A DNA stretch of 39,979 nt, taken from NCBI GenBank assembly GCA_000310025.1, contig FN649751.1, forward strand, positions 2,146,944 through 2,186,922, written 5' to 3'. The position numbers and the translations under genes are program-made. The DNA is from Ectocarpus siliculosus (Eukaryota; Sar; Phaeophyceae; Ectocarpales; Ectocarpaceae). The notes beneath the pieces are model-generated. The model searched no databases, was not told where the DNA came from, and saw only the letters and a list, made by a program, of their open reading frames with translations. Below are positions 24,216 through 34,502 of the stretch, piece after piece. Position 1 is the stretch's first letter, and the number at the start of each line of letters is the position of its first letter.

Positions 24216-24601
24216 GGTGGCTCGTTCCAGCAGATAGCGTCGCCCCGAGAAAAACTGCAATGAACGGGACAACCAGTCAAACAGAGCCGGCGGTGACACG
24301 AAAGGGAATGAGTGCTCCGCCGAGTGCGAATGTTGTGTACGCATGTTGTGTGTACGGTGATGTCTGATACTTTCGATCGCGCTAAAAAAATTAGGTGCAC
24401 TAGCCGGGGGTGCCCCCATGCACTCGGCGAAAGCATTTGCGACTGCTGTTGTCTACCGACTATTTTCGCTGCACTTGGCAACAGAAACGACGGCAAACAA
24501 AACCATATCCTATATTAAGAAAGGACAACTCCTTCGAGCTCTTCAAAACCGATCGGAATATCCAATATGGTGCTTTGTGTGCTCATCAAACTATACTATC
24601 A
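24216..24601. promoter_or_regulatory. Putative upstream region of the methyltransferase gene
   Basis: About 390 bp separate the proposed ATG at 24215 from the nearest candidate exon at 24602. No TATA box or other defined motif can be assigned, and a non-coding first exon could lie here. Confidence 0.25.
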
Positions 24602-26577
24602 TGCCCTTGGAGGATAGTACTCCGTGTACTGGTGGGCGACTACCTTCCCAAATTTAAATATTTGGCTCTGACGGGCATGCAGGAACGTTAACTTGCAGTC
24701 ACCTACTACTGTGCAGCCACAAAGTCTCGAACACGTACGGTAGGGGGCGGGGGCGGGGGCGGGGAGAGAGAGAGCATGTGTGATGTGTGTTTCTTTAGTT
24801 AGCACCGAGAGCGTTGACCGGTTGACCAATGATAAGACGGTCAATATTATACGGTAGCGGGAAAAATATCGCTATCACGCCTCCTTGTCATCGGGCTCCC
24901 CCGACGGGGGGGCACGGAGGAATTTATTCCTACAACTCTGCACTTACTTGTCAAAATCAAGTTTCAATCCTTTCGGAATATTAAGACAAACATACCAGCC
25001 GGGGATACACAGGGCAAATCCGCACTATGAATCGATTTTCCTCCGCCCCCGCACCAGAAAATGAATAAGCAGCTGTCATCCGTAGGCAAGGAAATACGCA
25101 GAAGATGCCAAACAACCTTAGCAGGATGCGGCACACCCTTCATGCGACTCGCCGAATTCCTCACGGCGCTTCGTGTTTGGTTATGTGAGAGCCTGGTCCG
25201 GTGAGAACCCGGCATGCTCCGTCCCGGCATTGTAGGGATGCGAGGTCAATGGTCTAACGACTACGGCATGCACGACTATGAGTACACCCCTCCCCCTTCC
25301 ATTGCCGCCGTGATTGCCTCAAAACACTGTCGCGACAAAGGATTAAAGTACCTGTTTCCCATCTTGCCTTAAAAGTCGATTTTCGTGTATACACCCTAGA
25401 AACTCTCGTTCTAGGGCGTGGCGTAGTAGCTGGAAAAAGCACCCAACAAAAGCAAAGCACATCCACCCATCCTATTTAACGTAGGGGCACCACTACCATA
25501 TTGTACTGGTGCTGTATTGGGCGCTCATCTTCTATCTTTTCGTGACCTACAGGGTTGGTTGTGTTTGTGCTGTCTTGTGTCTTCGCATTAAGAATTACCC
25601 CATTCAGATAATATCCAGTACCTATTCTTTACCTACTATTCCAAAGGGCAAAATATCAAAATAACGACTTTCCGCCTGTCTCCAGCTAACCTCAAACAAA
25701 GCAAACAAGGAGCTTGCATGGGTTAGAAGTAGTGAGTTCTCTGGATATATATATGCCGCTGGAGGGGGGAAACGGTTTCTTCAAACAAACCTCTTGTATC
25801 TACAGGGCTAGAGAAAGCCAACACACTTACTACATAGATGAAATTGCACGATCCTATCCAACATGATGCCCGTGCGTAAAAAGGCGCCGGTCTTACCCAA
25901 GGTGCTTCTAGTTCGACCGCTGTCTCCACAAGCACGCGCCAGCGAAAAGATATCCGGCAAACCACGCTCTCTCTGTCTATGTACATCTATGCAAACTCAC
26001 ATGATATCTGGTGGGTAGCCAGATATCCAGCCAGCCTCTCTCGAAGCTAATATTTACCGGCGGACGGACCCCGTGATGAGCGGGCAGCCCTGTGGCCTGC
26101 TTCTACTACTGCTGTCGGATGTCACAAGACGGCGGCGGCAGTCCTCTCCCGCTCTCTCTCTCGCTCTCTCTCTTGTGCGCGAGTGGAAGGCGCGTTTTGG
26201 GGGGGAGACGGAGAGAGAGAGCGAGAGAGAGAGGTTGGGGGGGGGGTCTATAAGGTTCAAATTTGCCCCCCTGCTCCCACTCTCACCGTACGGTAGTGTG
26301 CGCACACAATCTTACGCATATTTACCAACGGAGAGCGGAGAAGAACACGTAGCATATCAGAAACATGACCGGAGCCATCATGTAGCAGCGTACGGTGCAC
26401 ATAGTATGGCCGTACGTACGAAGCGGACTCACCTCCTTCTTTCATATTTCGATGAATGGGCAATCTCCTCATCCAACGGGTCTCCAGTCAAGTACAATCC
26501 GAAAACGTCCATGATGATGCCCCAGAGAAGGCTCCTGGATGTCCATGAGAGCTGATGGATGTACCATATGCTAGAGG
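24602..26577 (-). CDS. Tentative multi-exon gene, unknown function (5' incomplete)
   Basis: Three minus-strand exons fit in phase: about 26577-26434 (after a TTCCAG acceptor, ending at a strong AGGAG|GTGAGT donor), about 25970-25896 (after a GACAG acceptor, ending TGG|GTAAGA) and about 24668-24602 (ending in a TGA stop). The first encodes an aromatic and hydrophobic stretch, SSIWYIHQLSWTSRSLLWGI, followed by LTGDPLDEEIAHSSKYERR. The last encodes KFGKVVAHQYTEYYPPRA. The hydrophobic segment could be membrane-associated. No family is recognised, and phase agreement at two junctions has a fair chance of being coincidence. Confidence 0.3.
24790..24850 (-). repeat. Dispersed repeat family 2, copy 3 (inverted)
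   Basis: Read on the minus strand it contains CTTATCATTGGTCAACCGGT and then GGTGCTAACTAAAGAAAC. This follows the ATTGGT..GGTTAGCGC..GATGCTAA core of the copies at 3,255 and 7,470, with more divergence. Confidence 0.45.
25190..25290 (-). repeat. Dispersed repeat family 1, inverted copy
   Basis: Read on the minus strand it starts GTGTACTCATAGTCGTGCAT, continues with CGTTAGACCATTGACC and CCCTACAATGCCGGGAC, and ends GCCGGGTTCTCACCGG. It aligns over about 90 bp with 38,545-38,640 and over its first 45 bp with 588-630. Confidence 0.65.
26150..26236. repeat. CT/GA inverted repeat, potential hairpin
   Basis: A CT-rich arm (about 26,153-26,174) with one central CG interruption is mirrored by a GA-rich arm (about 26,210-26,233) with the same interruption. 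The arms are complementary over about 20 bp around a loop of about 36 bp. Confidence 0.65.
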
Positions 26578-26589
26578 GCACCTGGAACC

Positions 26590-27792
26590 AGCCATGGTTG
26601 GTGGCAAGCAGTGGCAAAGCACTGTCGCAGCAGCATCAGCGAGTCGGCGGGGTTGGCGGTTGTGGTGAGTGATGATGGTACTGCTGTATGTAATAGTGGT
26701 CCGCTTGCTCTCTCTGTCTCTACCCTGATGGGTCCTGTTTGCGTACTGGTGTACCCGCATTCACACAAAATGGTTTCTTCTTCCTGCGGCGTATCTTCTT
26801 GTTCGTGGTGCGAGCAGCAAATCATTTTCACACCTCTCCCAACAAGGCCCCGGCAAAAAGAAACAAGGGGTCAGAGGGATTCGGACATCGGACATGCATG
26901 TCCTCCTTCAGACCACATCTCGCAGCTATCACGTATGTATGAGAAAGACGACCAGCGTTTCCTACCGTGGCACGGGTGCTTGGCATGGCGTGCCAAATCA
27001 CCCCAGCCGCTGTTGTACTGCCATTGCCAAGTGCACCCAACCTGCCGAAGAAAGAGGAGGATCCACGAAGGGCCTGCGGCAGCGGACAGGTACAACACAC
27101 GTCCGGAAAAGGCAAATAATTTTGAAATTCTTGACCCATGCACTGCTGTATTTAGTTCGTTGTGGTTGCTGCCGACAGCACCCTGGGTCCTGCAGCGTGG
27201 CCTACATGAACGTGAGCTGTTGTGTGTGAAGAGGCGCGAAACTGCTGTGCGTGTGTGCTTGGCATCACAGACACTACATACAGCAGTCTACAGCACATCT
27301 GCGTCCCACACATTATTTCCGAACATCGGAGCAACACACTGACAGATGTCTGCTGTTCACGCGAACCAAACACTCTCTGTTGGTCATTACCAACGTAACG
27401 AGGATGGGACGGTGATGATTGAAGCTTACTTCCCACACCACAACAGGTCGAGAGGACCACAGCAGGACCGCAGCGTAGCATGTGCTGCCTGCCTTGGGTA
27501 GACTATGCCTGCTGTATGTTTCGTACCATGCAGTTATCAAGCAGCATTGGAGCAAAATTTATCGCCGACACTAAAACTGTCCGCTGGGCATAGCTAGCTG
27601 ACCGGCTCGTCAGCTCACCTCGGGCCGTTCAACTTGGTCGTTAGTGCGTGGTGTTGAAGAGTTCGAATGAATGCGGCTCAAATGATTTGTTTGCATGTAG
27701 ACTATGCATGTCCCGACCGGAAACAAGGAAGGGTTCCATCAAAACCAAAAACTGTTCTTACAATAGTTCAGTCACGAACCATCGTCGCCGTC
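26590..27792. other. No firm gene upstream of the transposon
   Basis: Open frames on both strands are short and lack motifs. A possible minus-strand exon ends with a GTAAGC donor near 27,430, after a peptide ending WSSRPVVVWE, and could belong to the tentative gene at 24,602-26,577. Otherwise I see only the ACTGCTGTA-type motifs. Confidence 0.4.
26680..27287. repeat. Inverted pair of ACTGCTGTATGTA motifs, possible small foldback element
   Basis: ACTGCTGTATGTA at 26,680 (plus) and the identical 13-mer read on the minus strand at 27,287-27,275 face each other about 600 bp apart, with another ACTGCTGTA at 27,142. This arrangement is typical of the ends of a MITE, but no target duplication was recognised. 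Confidence 0.35.
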
Positions 27793-27794
27793 TA

Positions 27795-27817
27795 CAGAAC
27801 CGGCCCGCACTTAAGAA
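27795..27817 (+). repeat. Left terminal inverted repeat
   Basis: 23 bp, identical to the reverse complement of 31,928-31,950, directly preceded by the TA target dinucleotide. Confidence 0.95.
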
Positions 27818-28025
27818 CCTCTTATTTGGAGCGAGGCTCGCTTCTTGTTGGCTGCCCCAAGCGGAGCTCAAGTTCTTATTTGCCAGGTTCTTATTTCGTC
27901 GTCAAGTTGTCTCCAGAAACGGTGTTCTTGTTCTTATTTCATCATCGATTGCTCAATTGGTGCACTACTCAACTGCACTCGAGGCAGAGTTTCATACCCG
28001 CAAACTCCCCCCCATGGGGCAACTG

Positions 28026-31000
28026 TCAACCGTCTTGGTCCACAAGAGTGACGTTGGGGGTGCGTACCCTTCCCGCCCTACTGACGCTCTCAAGCAAAAC
28101 CCATGAGCCTACCGCCGCGTCCGGATCTCCGCTGTACTTGTCTAAGGGCAGCTTCATCTTGCGCGTACTGTGGTCTACTTCCAGCTGCACACAGTAGTCG
28201 TACAGGTGGCGCTGCGGAGATTGCTGAATGATCAACCCACCGAACCACCCCATGCCCAGCCGAACAAGCACTCCACGTTGCAAAAGCAATCTGTCAAGAG
28301 CAGCGGGGGTAAATTCTTGAAGGCGAAAGCCCGCCGGGATCTCCATTCCCTGCGTCTCGTCCTCCGGGTCGTCTGGGTCCATGCTGTCGTCCTCGTCCAA
28401 AAGAGCTAGCTCGTCGGTCTGGGATTGAGACATGTCTGCGACGAAGGGTACCGTGAAACACGAGAAGGAACGTACGGGTGTCATCGCCGTTACTCAACTG
28501 AAGTGAACACACCATTTGTTCGTAGACGTGACGCGGAAACAGAATATCAGCAATATCCCAAACAGCACAAGGAAAGATGAACAAAAAGGACAATGAATTA
28601 ACTGTAGTCTATGTAGTGCCAATCAAACTTACTGTCGTCGTCTTCATCGCTGTATCCAGCGCCCTCCATGCCCTCCCCGCTGTTGGCACCGTTGCGCTCA
28701 TCCCCGACGACCGGCTCGCGCCTTCCGGCGCCCTCCTCCTCCTTCCCCTCGGGCCCATCGCTGCCGTCCTCCGAACCTCCTTCGTTCTCGCTGGAGTCTT
28801 CATCGTTTGCGAAGGTGTACGGCTGGTCCAAACCCTCCAAGGTGATTCGATCATCGCCTGAGCCGTCCACGGTCATCGCCATCCCGCACTTTTCGAAAAG
28901 GCGGTGTCGGTACCCCTGATTGCTGTTGAGTTTTTCCATGGCCGCTCCCGCCCATTGAGTGATCAGTACGCGCCGGTCAGAAGCTGTCAGCGACGCGGTT
29001 TCCCACCTCTCGATGTTGTCCGACTGATCGAGCCACTTGTCCATCTCGTTGCCAACTTCCACCTTGAGAAATCGTCCGGCTCCTGCATCAACTGGCTGCA
29101 CCTCGTCCGTGCACTCCGCAGGGCCAAGCCAGGCGAGAGTGTTGCACTGCTTCGCAAGATACCCCTTGAACTCGTCCGTGGTCTGCGCGTGCAAGTTGTC
29201 CATTATCAGAATGGACCTCGCCTTGGGGAGCTCACCCCGCCCGCGGATCAGGCCTTCGCGGTACGACCTCTTGGCCCACTCCATGCAGAACTTTTGGTCC
29301 GCCCACGCATTCTGCTGGAAAAACACGTCCACGTCCTTGTGGTACGCGGCCTTCTCCACCGGCGAAATCCGCTTCCCCTGGCCTCGGAAAATCACCGAAA
29401 TCCGCATAGTCTTCTCACCCGGACCAAAGATTACTTGCATGGTGCACTGCCTTTTCTCTAGGCCAGCAAAGGGCTGCGAGATGGCTACACGCAACGCGCC
29501 TGTTTTTTCCCACGTGCTGATCAGCCCGTTCACGAATGGCAAAGGCACTTGATCCACATTCCAACGCTCCCAGAGCTGGAACTGACCGTACTTGGGATCT
29601 CTGGACTCTCCCTCCGCGACCGTCGACATCGCCGACACGTCCGATGCCTCGGGTGCCCTGTACCGTACCGGCTCTTGCAGGAGCTTGCGAAACCGCCGGT
29701 GGAAGCGCTGGATCTTTGGTAGGCGCTCTTCAACAGACTTGTTCTTGAGGTTGCTCCTGCGCCGTTTGGACAGCTTATGCCTCTTTGCCCATTTTCGTGC
29801 CCACCTGAAGGACGCGCTGAACGCCGCCGCCCGTTGGTCCTCAGGGTGATTCTCTTGCACGAGCTTCCGGAAGGTGACCGTCAGCCACAGGGTCGACACC
29901 TTCAGCTTCCTCCTCCGCCGCGCCAAGAACATATTGTACAGCTTCTTCTCTTCCTCAGGAAACCACCGCTTTGGCTGCTGTTTGGCAAGGAGGGTCTTCT
30001 TCACGTAATCTGCTGCCGATTGGACTATATTGGCCTCGTCCTGAGCCCACTTCACGATCAGGCTGTAGTTAACCTTGAGACGGTCCTCTAAGTACTGGAG
30101 AGGCGTGAGCTTCTCCTCCTTGAAGAGGTCTGCGGCGTCTTCCTGGAGGAGGCGCAGCTGGGTCACAACATGGGCTTTGAACCTGTAGTCGTATCGCTTG
30201 CGCTTCACAGCTCCACGAGTCTCCTTGACTTTGCGGTCCGTAAAGCCGTCGCTTTCCAAGTCGAGATCGCGGAAGCGCTTCCGTTGGAGGACAAACGAAG
30301 CCGCCCCCCTGGCACCATCGACCTTCACGTGCCAACAACGTCCAGGCCCGGCTTCTTCCCACGGCTGAACATGCCCTTTGGGAGTCTTCCCCAGCATCCG
30401 CTGCAGCCGCAAGCCGTTGGACATGTTTGCATTGCTGTGCTGTGTTTTCACGTGGATCCCAAGTCCTTGCTCGTTCACGAAGGTCATGGGACAGTGAGTG
30501 CACGGTAGGCGCCGCTCTGGGGCCGGAGGTGGGAAGTTGATGCCCGACACATGCTCTGTGACACCACCGCGAGTCCGCTCAATCTGCACGGCGCGGTAGG
30601 AGAAGGGCGGAATTGAAGTGCAGGTGATTCAACGAGCTGTGGACCTGAAATTGCGTGGATGTCGATGGCAAAATATATAAATCTATGCAGATGGGGCGGG
30701 GGGTGATTACATGACCGTCTCTCGTGTGTTTGTATCACGGTGCTGCAAAAAAAAGGTTACAAAATACGGTTGGGACGGCGCTCGTGTACGCGTTCTTTTT
30801 CGCCACTGTGTCTACTGTGCCGTCCTTGCCTTCCTCAAAAACGTGAGGCAAACGGAGAATATTTGAAAAAGTTGTACACATACATATACGCCATGCTGAA
30901 AGTCAGTCGTTTACACCAACCTGTGACAGAGTAGTTTTTCTCTCGATTTTTCATTTCATCACCACCGCGTTCTTTTTTAAACAACAGCAGCAGCAGGAGC

Positions 31001-31557
31001 ACTCTTGCTGTATCTACACTACATACATACAGCGGCTGGACCGCCGTACGACTGCTGTATATATGTACATCATCACAGCAACAGAGTTGTCAGACGACTG
31101 AACTCACCGGTTTTCCGCTGCCACGAGCGAACGCGTTGATGATGTTCCCACCTAGAACACCTTGGGCAGCTCGATTCCTGGCTTGCTTCCCCCGATCTGC
31201 GACCTTTCTCTTCCCGGCAGCCGCAGCAGTAGCAGGCGGTGGGTGCGAAGACGGTGCACCTCGCGCGCCGCCCGCATCTTGTGGCGTTAAAAACGACGGA
31301 CGGGTGCTGGTGGAAATACCCTGGGCCTCTCCATCAATCTGCGTGATCCACTCTTCTTCGTTGAATACACCCGTCTGCTTCAGCCCCCATGCGTTCTCGA
31401 TTGCGTCCCATCGCTCCTTCGCAACGGAGTTGCCCGCCTTCACATGTGCCTTTATCGTCTCGAAGTGACGGTCAAGAATCAGTCCTCGTTGTTTCAACTC
31501 CGAGAGTTTGCCAAGGTCCTTCAACAACCCATGGGATAGGGGGTTGGACAGGGACAT
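28026..31557 (-). CDS. DDE (pogo-like) transposase with C2H2 finger
   Basis: Exons 31557-31108, 30583-28633 and 28435-28026 (450+1,951+410 nt) are phase-consistent with strong splice sites (CCG|GTGAGT, GTGCAG, ACA|GTAAGT, GTCGCAG). They give about 936 residues. Exon 1 starts MSLSNPLSHGLLKDLGKL; KLSELKQRGLILDRHFETIK resembles a SHOCT-type helical hairpin. Exon 2 has a C2H2 finger (178-199, CTHCPMTF...HVKTQH), a basic region likely to form helix-turn-helix DNA-binding domains (about 270-440), and a DDE_1-like catalytic core with candidate Asp494 (NVDQVPLPF), Asp612 (LIMDNLHAQT) and Asp649 (EVQPVDAG), the last two 37 apart. An acidic tail leads to exon 3, whose GVLVRLGMGWFGG, YDYCVQLEVDHSTRKMKLPL and GSWVLLE are periodic like a small beta-barrel (Tudor/Agenet-like; inference). 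It would cut at the inverted repeats and insert at TA. No frameshift or internal stop was seen. Confidence 0.9.
31015..31075. repeat. Short imperfect hairpin in transposase intron 1
   Basis: CTACATACATACAGCGGC is followed by a short loop and by GACTGCTGTATATATGTAC, forming an imperfect stem with the ACTGCTGTA motif in its right arm. Its role is unknown. Confidence 0.5.
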
Positions 31558-31927
31558 GATCCCCCTGCACGGCAGGCAACTCGTGGCACGCTGCACCGCG
31601 TTGCGTGGTAAAAAAAAAAACTCGCTGGCACGGGACACGACGTGTATGAACAGCAGACCCCCACCTAAAAAAAAAATCTAAAAGTCTAGGTAGGTACCAA
31701 CTACCTAGCAAAAAAACCTGGGAACGCCCCCCCCCCCCTCCTCCTCCATCTGTGTATGTTCTTCTCTCGCCACCGCCGCGTCATGTCGTATGTTCTTATC
31801 TGTTGCACCAGTCGTACACCTCACTGGAGGTTCTTATTCTTAACAGCAGGTCCGATCTGAGCACGTGTTCTTACGGGCAAATTCTTAAAAATTGGATTTT
31901 TTGAGGCTCAAATTCTTAACGTCCATA

Positions 31928-31950
31928 TTCTTAAGTGCGGGCCGGTTCTG
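31928..31950 (-). repeat. Right terminal inverted repeat
   Basis: 23 bp, perfect inverse of 27,795-27,817, followed by TA. Further TTCTTA hexamers lie just inside. Confidence 0.95.
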
Positions 31951-32079
31951 TACTGCTCTAGACTCTAGACTACTGCTCCACCACTCCTTCACTCCACCAC
32001 GCCACCCCTACAATGCATAGAAGTACAACCCTAAAAAACGTCCTTTTCATCGGTCGTTCGGAATGATTTAGTGAGGGCT

Positions 32080-34500
32080 GGGGGGGAGAGGGGGGGCATG
32101 AGGGAGCTGGGAGTCGCACGGCGGGCTTGAATTTTATGTCATGCAGCTACAGTACCTTTGCAAGAGGGAAGTATTGTACATTGCGTACAGGCCAGTAGTT
32201 TCCCGACGTGCGAGACACTACGTGGCATGGACTATCTTTTTCTCCCACTCGTCTTCTTGACTCTCTGGATCGCCTTTTTTGCGCCATCACTCAACACCTG
32301 CTTCGCCATCTTCACCCTCTCCTCATCTTCTTTTTCACCTCGGTTGCCTGATAGAAGACCAAACTACATAGTGAAACAGCGCCAGCAAAGCGGTGTAGGT
32401 ATTCGCCACGTTGACTGGCGTCCTCCACTTTTTCTTCCTGGTAACACTCACAAAAGGCTGCCGATTTCGTTATTCTTGTTCCGGCCACGACAAACCCGAG
32501 GCTTCGAATGCCGTCGCTGTTATGACAGCTTTCTTCAACGCGGATAGGAGGTTGTGAGCGGTCAAGGTGGATCTTAAGCCAGCTGAATACACCCGGAACA
32601 AGAATTGCGCCCGGAAATCGCCACCCTTGTGTGTGTAGCCAGAAAGAAACAGAGGGCGGGGTGTGGGATGAGTGAGACAGTACCATCAAATATTTTCATT
32701 TCAGCAGTACAATCTAACAGTCCACCAAACTCGCCAGTGGACCATACCCGTTCGGGTTCAGAGGCGAAATCTTCGATATTTACTGAAGATTACTCATCAT
32801 CTCATCTTGTTTTTCGTTTTGCGGGGACCTTGCCCAAGCACTGTCAACGCCGAAGTGTGTAGGGTAGAAGACAGCGTCACCTCTTCCTGGCTACATCACA
32901 AATGACTGGTGATTTCCGGGTGCCATTGTTCTTGTTCGAGGCGTCTTGGCTGCGTTACCAGTCCCCTTGACCTCACACCTCGTCCTGCGCACCGTGTAGC
33001 GAGTAGCCGTAGCGGCGACGTCATTGGAAACCTCGGCTGTTGTCGCGGCGACAGGCAACAAATGTCGAGGCTTTCAATGCCGTCACTGCTGCGGCAGCCA
33101 GCCTCAAGGCAGACAGGGTATTCCAAGAGGTCAAGGTGACTCGTTTAGCCAGCCGGATCGCTCGGAACAAGACAAATGGCGCTCGGAAACCGCCACCCCA
33201 TTGTGAGAGTAACCAGAAAGGAGTAGAGGAAGGGATGTGGGATGGGTGGGACAATAGGTGCCTTAGGCAATCAAATATTTTTACTCCAACAGTGCGTTCA
33301 GGTATGTGAAACATATCTAACAGCCCATCCAAACTCGCCAGTGGACCATACCCATTCGGGTTCAGAGGCGAAACCTACTCATCTCATCTTGTTTTTCGTT
33401 TTTGGTGGACCTGCCCAAAACATTTTCAGCGACGACGTGTGTGGGGTGGAAGGCAGCGCCACCGCTTCCTGGATACATTCACAATCGGCTGGTGACGCCG
33501 CCATTGTTCTTGTTCCGGGTGTATTCGGCGGCCTTACCAGCCACCTTGACCTCACTCAACGCCCTGTCCGCTTGAGAGAACTGTCGTAGCGGCGACGTCA
33601 TTGGAAGCCTCGGCTTTTGTCGCGGCGACACAAAAAAACGAGGCAACAAATGTCGAGGCTTTCAATGCTGTCACTGCTTCGACAGTCAGCCACAAGGCGG
33701 ACAGGGTGCTGCATGAGGTCAAGGTGGTTCGTTTAGCCAGCCGATTACGCCCGGAACAAAACGAATGACGCTCGGAAATCGCCACCCATTTGAGTGTAAC
33801 CAGAAAGGAGTAGAGGAAGGGATGTGGGATGGGTGGGACCACAGGTGTCTTGGCTTATCAAATCGTTTCACTGCAACAGTGCGTTCAGATATGTGAAACA
33901 AATCTATATATAATAGTCCATCTCCAAACTCGCCAGTAGACCATACCCGTTCGGGTTCAGAGGCGAAATCTTCGATATTTACTGAAAATTACTCTCATCC
34001 CATCTTGTTTTTTCGTTTTTGGTGGACCTGCCCCAAAATGTTTTCAACGACGACGTGTGTCGGGTGGAAGGCAGCGCCACCTCTTCCGAGTTAGACTCAC
34101 AATCGGCTGGTCGTTTTCCAGATGTCATTGTTCTTGTTCGGGGCGTATTCGGCTGCCTTACCAGCCACCTTGGCCGCACACAACGCCCTGTCCGCTTGAG
34201 AGAACTGTCGTAGCAGCGACGTCATTGGAAGCCTCGGCTTTTGTCGTGGCGACAAATGTCGAGGCAACAAACGTGGAGGTTTCCAATGCTATCGCTGCTC
34301 CGCAGGTCTTTGAAGCGGACAGGGCGTTGTGTGAGGTCAAGGTGGCTCTTGAGGCATCCGAAAAAGCCCCGAACAAGACGAATGGCGTCCGGAAATCACC
34401 AGCCAATTGTGAGTGAAACCAGAAAGGAGTAGAGGACGGAATGTAGGATGAGTGGGACAGTAGGCATCTTGGCTGTTCAAATATTTCACTTGAACAGTGC
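32080..34500. repeat. Tandem array of about 570-615-bp units, at least some foldback
   Basis: Four head-to-tail units have boundaries near 32,640, 33,205, 33,799 and 34,415, marked by a recurring ACCAGAAAGGAGTAGAGG block, then GTGCGTTCAG (units 3 on), AACTCGCCAGT and TTCGGGTTCAGAGGCGAAA. The first unit is the most degraded. Inside the later units, two arms of about 140 bp face each other around a TGTCG(C/T)GGCGACA centre. In unit 34,100-34,412 both arms contain AAGCGGACAGGGCGTTGTGTG and end at an outward GTGAGT splice-donor-like sequence. The arms read as an exon-like peptide (ADRALCEVKVALEAS, then APNKTNGVRKSP). Frames are broken between arms and units, so this is a repeat rather than a gene. 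Confidence 0.8.
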
Positions 34501-34502
34501 GT

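Larger units (their letters stand above)
27795..31950 (-). mobile_element. Complete pogo/Tc1-mariner-type DNA transposon (4,156 bp)
   Basis: The ends are perfect 23-bp inverted repeats starting CAGAACCGGCCCGCACTT: left 27,795-27,817, right 31,928-31,950. TA flanks both sides (27,793-27,794 and 31,951-31,952), the TA target duplication typical of Tc1/mariner/pogo elements. Inside both ends is a repeated subterminal motif built on TTCTTA: GTTCTTATTT at 27,872, 27,888 and 27,930 on the left, and seven or more TTCTTA hexamers between 31,790 and 31,933 on the right. The element carries one intact three-exon transposase gene on the minus strand and no other cargo. Intact ends and reading frame suggest recent insertion and possibly autonomous activity. 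Confidence 0.93.

Noticed and set aside
27795-31950. Retrotransposon or integrated virus as the origin of the large ORF
   Set aside because: There is no reverse transcriptase, integrase, capsid or long terminal repeat. The short inverted repeats, TA duplication and DDE motif identify a DNA transposon.
32158-34500. Possible protein-coding gene made of repeated exon-like arms
   Set aside because: Frames shift between arms and between units and stops interrupt them. The array is better explained as duplicated, degraded sequence.
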